DNA of 64,000 nt from Jeongeupia naejangsanensis. GTDB lineage: Bacteria; Pseudomonadota; Gammaproteobacteria; Burkholderiales; Chitinibacteraceae. The DNA lies in assembly GCF_016865585.1 (NCBI RefSeq), contig NZ_JAESND010000003.1:124001-188000 (forward strand), written 5' to 3'. This document shows positions 61,005 to 64,000 of the stretch, one piece after another. Position numbers and translations under genes: made by a program. Position 1 is the first letter of the stretch. Each line of letters begins with the position of its first letter. The notes below the pieces were generated by a model. The model had not been told where the DNA came from. It worked only from the letters and a program-made list of their open reading frames with translations, and ran no database searches.

Positions 61005-61508
61005 ATGGCCAAGCGGATCAGCCTGCGCGAGTATCAGGAAGGGGTAGTGGCCCGGCTCAAGAGCGCCGCGGCGACCGCTCAGGTCAACGCCCGCCTGGGG
61101 ATACGCATCGGCCAGGAAAACTGGCTGGTCGACCTGGCTGACGTGGCCGAGGTGATGCCGGTACCGCCGGTGTCGCCATTGCCGCTGTCGCAGCCCTGGT
61201 TCAAGGGTGTGGCCAATATGCGCGGCAACTTGGTCAGCGTGTCGGACCTGTCGGCCTTTTTCGGCGGACCGGCGTTGATCGCCTCGCCGCTGGCCCGCTT
61301 GGTGCTGCTGCATCCCAAGCACATCCTGCATTCGGCAGTGCTGGTCGAGCGCATGCTCGGCCTGAAGCATTTGTCCGACCTGAGCGTGGAGGACGCGGTG
61401 CATCCGCGGGCCTCGACTGCTTACCGCGACGCAGCCGGGCAGCGCTGGCTGGCGCTCGACGTGGCCGCTTTGGCCAGTGATCCCGGCTTCCTGCAAGCCG
61501 GGCAATAA
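61005..61508 (+). CDS. pilI: CheW-like adaptor PilI
   Basis: 167 residues. CheW domain: [26 protein letters not shown], then [24 protein letters not shown], then [14 protein letters not shown]. Links the receptor PilJ to the kinase ChpA/PilL. 12 bases after pilH with CGGAG before the start. Confidence 0.92.
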   Translation: MAKRISLREYQEGVVARLKSAAATAQVNARLGIRIGQENWLVDLADVAEVMPVPPVSPLPLSQPWFKGVANMRGNLVSVSDLSAFFGGPALIASPLARLVLLHPKHILHSAVLVERMLGLKHLSDLSVEDAVHPRASTAYRDAAGQRWLALDVAALASDPGFLQAGQ

Positions 61509-61543
61509 AGACAACGATCGGAATACGGGAAGAGACGCGCATC

Positions 61544-63712
61544 ATGGCCTTGAAACTGGATCGCCTGAAAAACCTGTTTGGCAAGAAGACCGGGGCGCAG
61601 GCCGGCAAGGGATACGATTCGCTTAAAACGACGTGGATCCTTGAAAAAATGCGTCTGCCCGACGTCGACGAGGCACGCGTTCTCAAACCGCTGCCGTTGG
61701 TGGGGCACTTGCCCAGCCGGCAGCAGATGGCGATCTTCCTGCTGGGACTGATCGGCTCGGTGGCGCTCTTTGCCATCGTGGCGCTGCTGTCTTTCCAGTC
61801 CTCGACCCGCAACGCCGAACGGCGTTCGACGGCGACCGAAATGGAAATGCTGTCGCAGCGGATTGCCCGGGCGTCAACGCAGGCGGTGCAGGGCAACGCC
61901 GAAGCGTTCACGGTATTGCAGGACTCCTACCAGAAGTTCGGCGACAACCTCGACAAGCTCAAGCGCAGCGGCACGTTCTTCGGCCTGCTCGCGGTGGGGC
62001 AGGGCGACCTGCTCGACAGCATCAGCAGCACCTGGAACACCAGCTATGCGCCGAACCCGGGGCATCCGAGCGTCGACACCATCCTCAAGCAGAAGCCCAG
62101 CCTGATTTCCATCGGCAAGAGCGTCAGCGGGATCAACAACAGCGATGCCAAGCTGCTCGAGCTGACCCAGCAGTTCACCTCGATGCTCGGCGAGACCGGC
62201 GGCAACGTGCGCGAGCTCGACTACGCCAACCAGTTGTCGATGCTCAGCCAGCGGATGGCGAAGAACGCCAACGCCATGCTGGCCGGCGAGCTGATCAACC
62301 CGGAAGTGGTGTTCCTGCTGGGCAAGGACGTGTCGACGTTCTCCGACATCGTCAAGGGCTTCAACGACGGTAGCGACGAGTTGCAGATCCGCGCGGTATC
62401 GAGCTCGGCGCTGGCCGACAAGCTCGGCGAAATCCGTGCGCTGTTCCGCGACTTCGAAGTGGTCGTCAGTGCGTTCTCGAAGAACATGCAGCCGCTGGTG
62501 AACACGCGTCTGGCCAACCAGGCGATTGTCCGCGATTCGGAATCGCTGCTGAAGGACACCACCGCGCTGGCGGAGGCATACGAAAACAAGGTGGGCGGGG
62601 TGCTGATCACCGTGCTCGAACTGATCCTGATCGGTGCCGCACTGCTGTCGCTGTACCTGCTGGTCCGTGTGTTCAACCAGGAGGCCGTTCGCCGCCGGGT
62701 TGCGTCGGAAGGCGAGAACAAGCGGAACCAGGAGGCGATTCTTCGTCTGCTGAACGAAATGGCCGACCTCGCCGACGGTGACCTGACGGTCCGCGCCTCG
62801 GTGACCGAAGACCTGACCGGCGCGATCGCCGACTCGGTCAACTACACGATTGAAGAACTGCGGGCGCTGATCACCGAGATCAACCGCGCAACCGATCAGG
62901 TGACGCGCGCGACCGACGATGCACAGGACGTATCGAGCGGTCTGCTCGCCGCTGCCGAACGCCAGTCGAACGAAATCGCCGACACCACAGGCACCGTCGA
63001 GCAGATGGTGCGCTCGATTCAGGGCGTGTCGGGCAATGCGGCGCAATCGGCCGACGTGGCGCAAGCGTCGCTGCTGGCTGCGGAGAAGGGCTCGGACGCG
63101 GTGCAGAACCAGATCAAGGGCATGAACGAAATTCGCGAGCAGATCCAGGAGACCGCGAAGCGAATCAAGCGTCTGGGCGAATCGTCGCAAGAAATTGGCG
63201 AAATCGTTGAACTGATCTCGGACATTACCGAGCAGACCAACGTGCTGGCGCTGAACGCGGCGATCCAGGCCGCAGCTGCCGGCGAAGCCGGTCGCGGCTT
63301 CTCGGTCGTGGCCGAGGAAGTGCAGCGGCTGGCTGAACGCTCGGCCGAAGCGACCAAGCAGATCGGTGCGATCGTGAAGACCATTCAGACCGATACGCAC
63401 GACGCCGTCGCGGCGATGGAAGTCTCGACGCAGGGTGTGGTCGAAGGCGCCAAGCTGTCCGACGCCGCCGGCGCGGCCCTGTCGGAAATCCGCCGCGTCA
63501 CCGGCGAGCTGGCGCGATTGATCGAATCGATCGCGCATGAAACCGAAGACCAGACCGGTCTCGCCGCCCGCGTGAACGCGTCGATGCGCGACATCCTGTC
63601 GATCACCGAGCAGACGTCGACCGGTACCCAGCAGTCGGCGCAGATTGTCGGCCAGCTTTCCGGGCTGGCGCAGGACCTGAAGGACTCGGTGTCCGGCTTC
63701 AAGCTGTCCTGA
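61544..63712 (+). CDS. pilJ: methyl-accepting chemotaxis protein PilJ
   Basis: 722 residues. A membrane helix near 62-84, and a periplasmic part with two PilJ-type four-helix segments ([25 protein letters not shown] and [22 protein letters not shown]). A second helix is near 355-375, then a HAMP region and an MCP signalling domain. The hairpin tip region reads [31 protein letters not shown]; the usual AARAGE is AAAAGE. It senses surface or pilin-linked signals and activates ChpA. Confidence 0.94.
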   Translation: MALKLDRLKNLFGKKTGAQAGKGYDSLKTTWILEKMRLPDVDEARVLKPLPLVGHLPSRQQMAIFLLGLIGSVALFAIVALLSFQSSTRNAERRSTATEMEMLSQRIARASTQAVQGNAEAFTVLQDSYQKFGDNLDKLKRSGTFFGLLAVGQGDLLDSISSTWNTSYAPNPGHPSVDTILKQKPSLISIGKSVSGINNSDAKLLELTQQFTSMLGETGGNVRELDYANQLSMLSQRMAKNANAMLAGELINPEVVFLLGKDVSTFSDIVKGFNDGSDELQIRAVSSSALADKLGEIRALFRDFEVVVSAFSKNMQPLVNTRLANQAIVRDSESLLKDTTALAEAYENKVGGVLITVLELILIGAALLSLYLLVRVFNQEAVRRRVASEGENKRNQEAILRLLNEMADLADGDLTVRASVTEDLTGAIADSVNYTIEELRALITEINRATDQVTRATDDAQDVSSGLLAAAERQSNEIADTTGTVEQMVRSIQGVSGNAAQSADVAQASLLAAEKGSDAVQNQIKGMNEIREQIQETAKRIKRLGESSQEIGEIVELISDITEQTNVLALNAAIQAAAAGEAGRGFSVVAEEVQRLAERSAEATKQIGAIVKTIQTDTHDAVAAMEVSTQGVVEGAKLSDAAGAALSEIRRVTGELARLIESIAHETEDQTGLAARVNASMRDILSITEQTSTGTQQSAQIVGQLSGLAQDLKDSVSGFKLS

Positions 63713-63729
63713 CCCATCCTGCCTGAAAC

Positions 63730-63747
63730 GGGGGCCGGTCGGCCCCC
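63730..63747 (+). other. GC-rich hairpin between pilJ and pilL
   Basis: Perfect GGGGGCCG-GT-CGGCCCCC stem with no T tract, in the 77-base gap. It may lower read-through into pilL or stabilise the pilJ message. Confidence 0.4.
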
Positions 63748-63789
63748 GCCTCCGCCCGATTCGCCGGGCCAAGACGAAGAGAACCCGCC

Positions 63790-64000
63790 ATGAGCGTTCA
63801 TACCGAATTTGACCGCGGCTCGCTGGTCTGGGTGAAGAGCGAGATCGACCAGACGCTGAATCGCGCGGCCGACGTCCTCAACCAGTTCAGCAACGAGCCC
63901 GACGCGGCGTTGCTCAAGCACGCCCAGACCCACTTGCACCAGTGCGCCGGCGCGCTGCAGATGGTCGAGCTCGACGGGCTGGCGCGGTTTTGCGAAGAGA
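63790..64000 (+). CDS. pilL: chemotaxis kinase PilL/ChpA (N-terminal fragment)
   Basis: 70 residues are present before the window ends: MSVHTEFDRGSLVWVKSEIDQTLNRAAD, then HAQTHLHQCAGALQMVELDGL. The latter resembles the first Hpt-like segment of ChpA/PilL. Position right after pilJ is standard. ChpA is a very large hybrid kinase; the rest lies beyond the window. Confidence 0.85.
   Translation, partial: MSVHTEFDRGSLVWVKSEIDQTLNRAADVLNQFSNEPDAALLKHAQTHLHQCAGALQMVELDGLARFCEE

Noticed and set aside
61874-63772. 632-codon open frame opposite pilJ
   Set aside because: Shadow of the MCP gene with repetitive Arg/Leu/Gln-rich translation.
1-64000. CRISPR array, prophage or insertion sequence
   Set aside because: No spaced direct-repeat series, transposase, integrase or phage structural gene was seen anywhere in the window.

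Overview
The window looks like chromosome from a high-GC betaproteobacterium of the order Neisseriales (Chromobacteriaceae/Chitinibacteraceae-like). The support is the run lolB-ispE-tRNA-Gln-prs-rplY-pth, system II cytochrome c maturation (ResB plus CcsA) beside cytochrome c4, a pilGHIJ-pilL chemosensory cluster, and families such as YaeQ and DUF3422. The genus is an inference. No phage, insertion sequence or CRISPR array was seen.

Layout. 1-2.9 kb: a methyltransferase, then an intracellular-type PHA depolymerase with a phasin. 3.0-11.9 kb: the most unusual block. It holds an SRPBCC/cyclase-like protein, an NmrA-type NAD(P) reductase, an AfsA-like hot-dog protein, a LysR regulator, a class A flavin monooxygenase overlapping a HAD phosphatase, a DMT exporter, a divergent triosephosphate isomerase and a secreted MBL-fold protein. 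AfsA enzymes join DHAP to a beta-ketoacyl chain to start gamma-butyrolactone, butenolide or furan signals. A DHAP-making enzyme, a phosphatase, two redox enzymes, an exporter and a regulator nearby suggest a Gram-negative butyrolactone/furan-type signal cluster. That reading is inference.

11.9-28.6 kb: ordinary accessory and housekeeping genes. They include LysR-DMT and LysR-SDR divergent pairs with visible operator-like dyads, a secreted protein with an internal duplication, YciH and YgiQ, UPF0178, a cupin, a polysaccharide deacetylase, YaeQ, an aminotransferase, an AraC regulator and a Sel1-repeat protein. Two small palindromic repeat elements lie at about 21.05 and 26.3 kb.

29.9-39.5 kb (minus strand): a compact tad pilus locus, flp-tadE-cpaB-cpaC-tadZ-tadA-tadB-tadC-tadD-DUF3613-tadG, with no prepilin peptidase gene in the window. 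39.7-45.8 kb: a FemAB/GNAT-like protein, a Gfo/Idh/MocA oxidoreductase, CutC, a dynamin-like GTPase and MutM.

45.9-55.0 kb: a TPR lipoprotein, lolB, ispE, tRNA-Gln, prs, rplY, a membrane protein, pth, an orphan ParA, a CobW GTPase and two related proteins of unknown function. 55.1-59.1 kb: ccsA, resB and cytochrome c4. 59.2-64.0 kb: engB, a structured intergenic RNA candidate carrying three CU-rich anti-Shine-Dalgarno-like motifs, then pilG-pilH-pilI-pilJ and the start of pilL/chpA, which control type IV pilus twitching motility.
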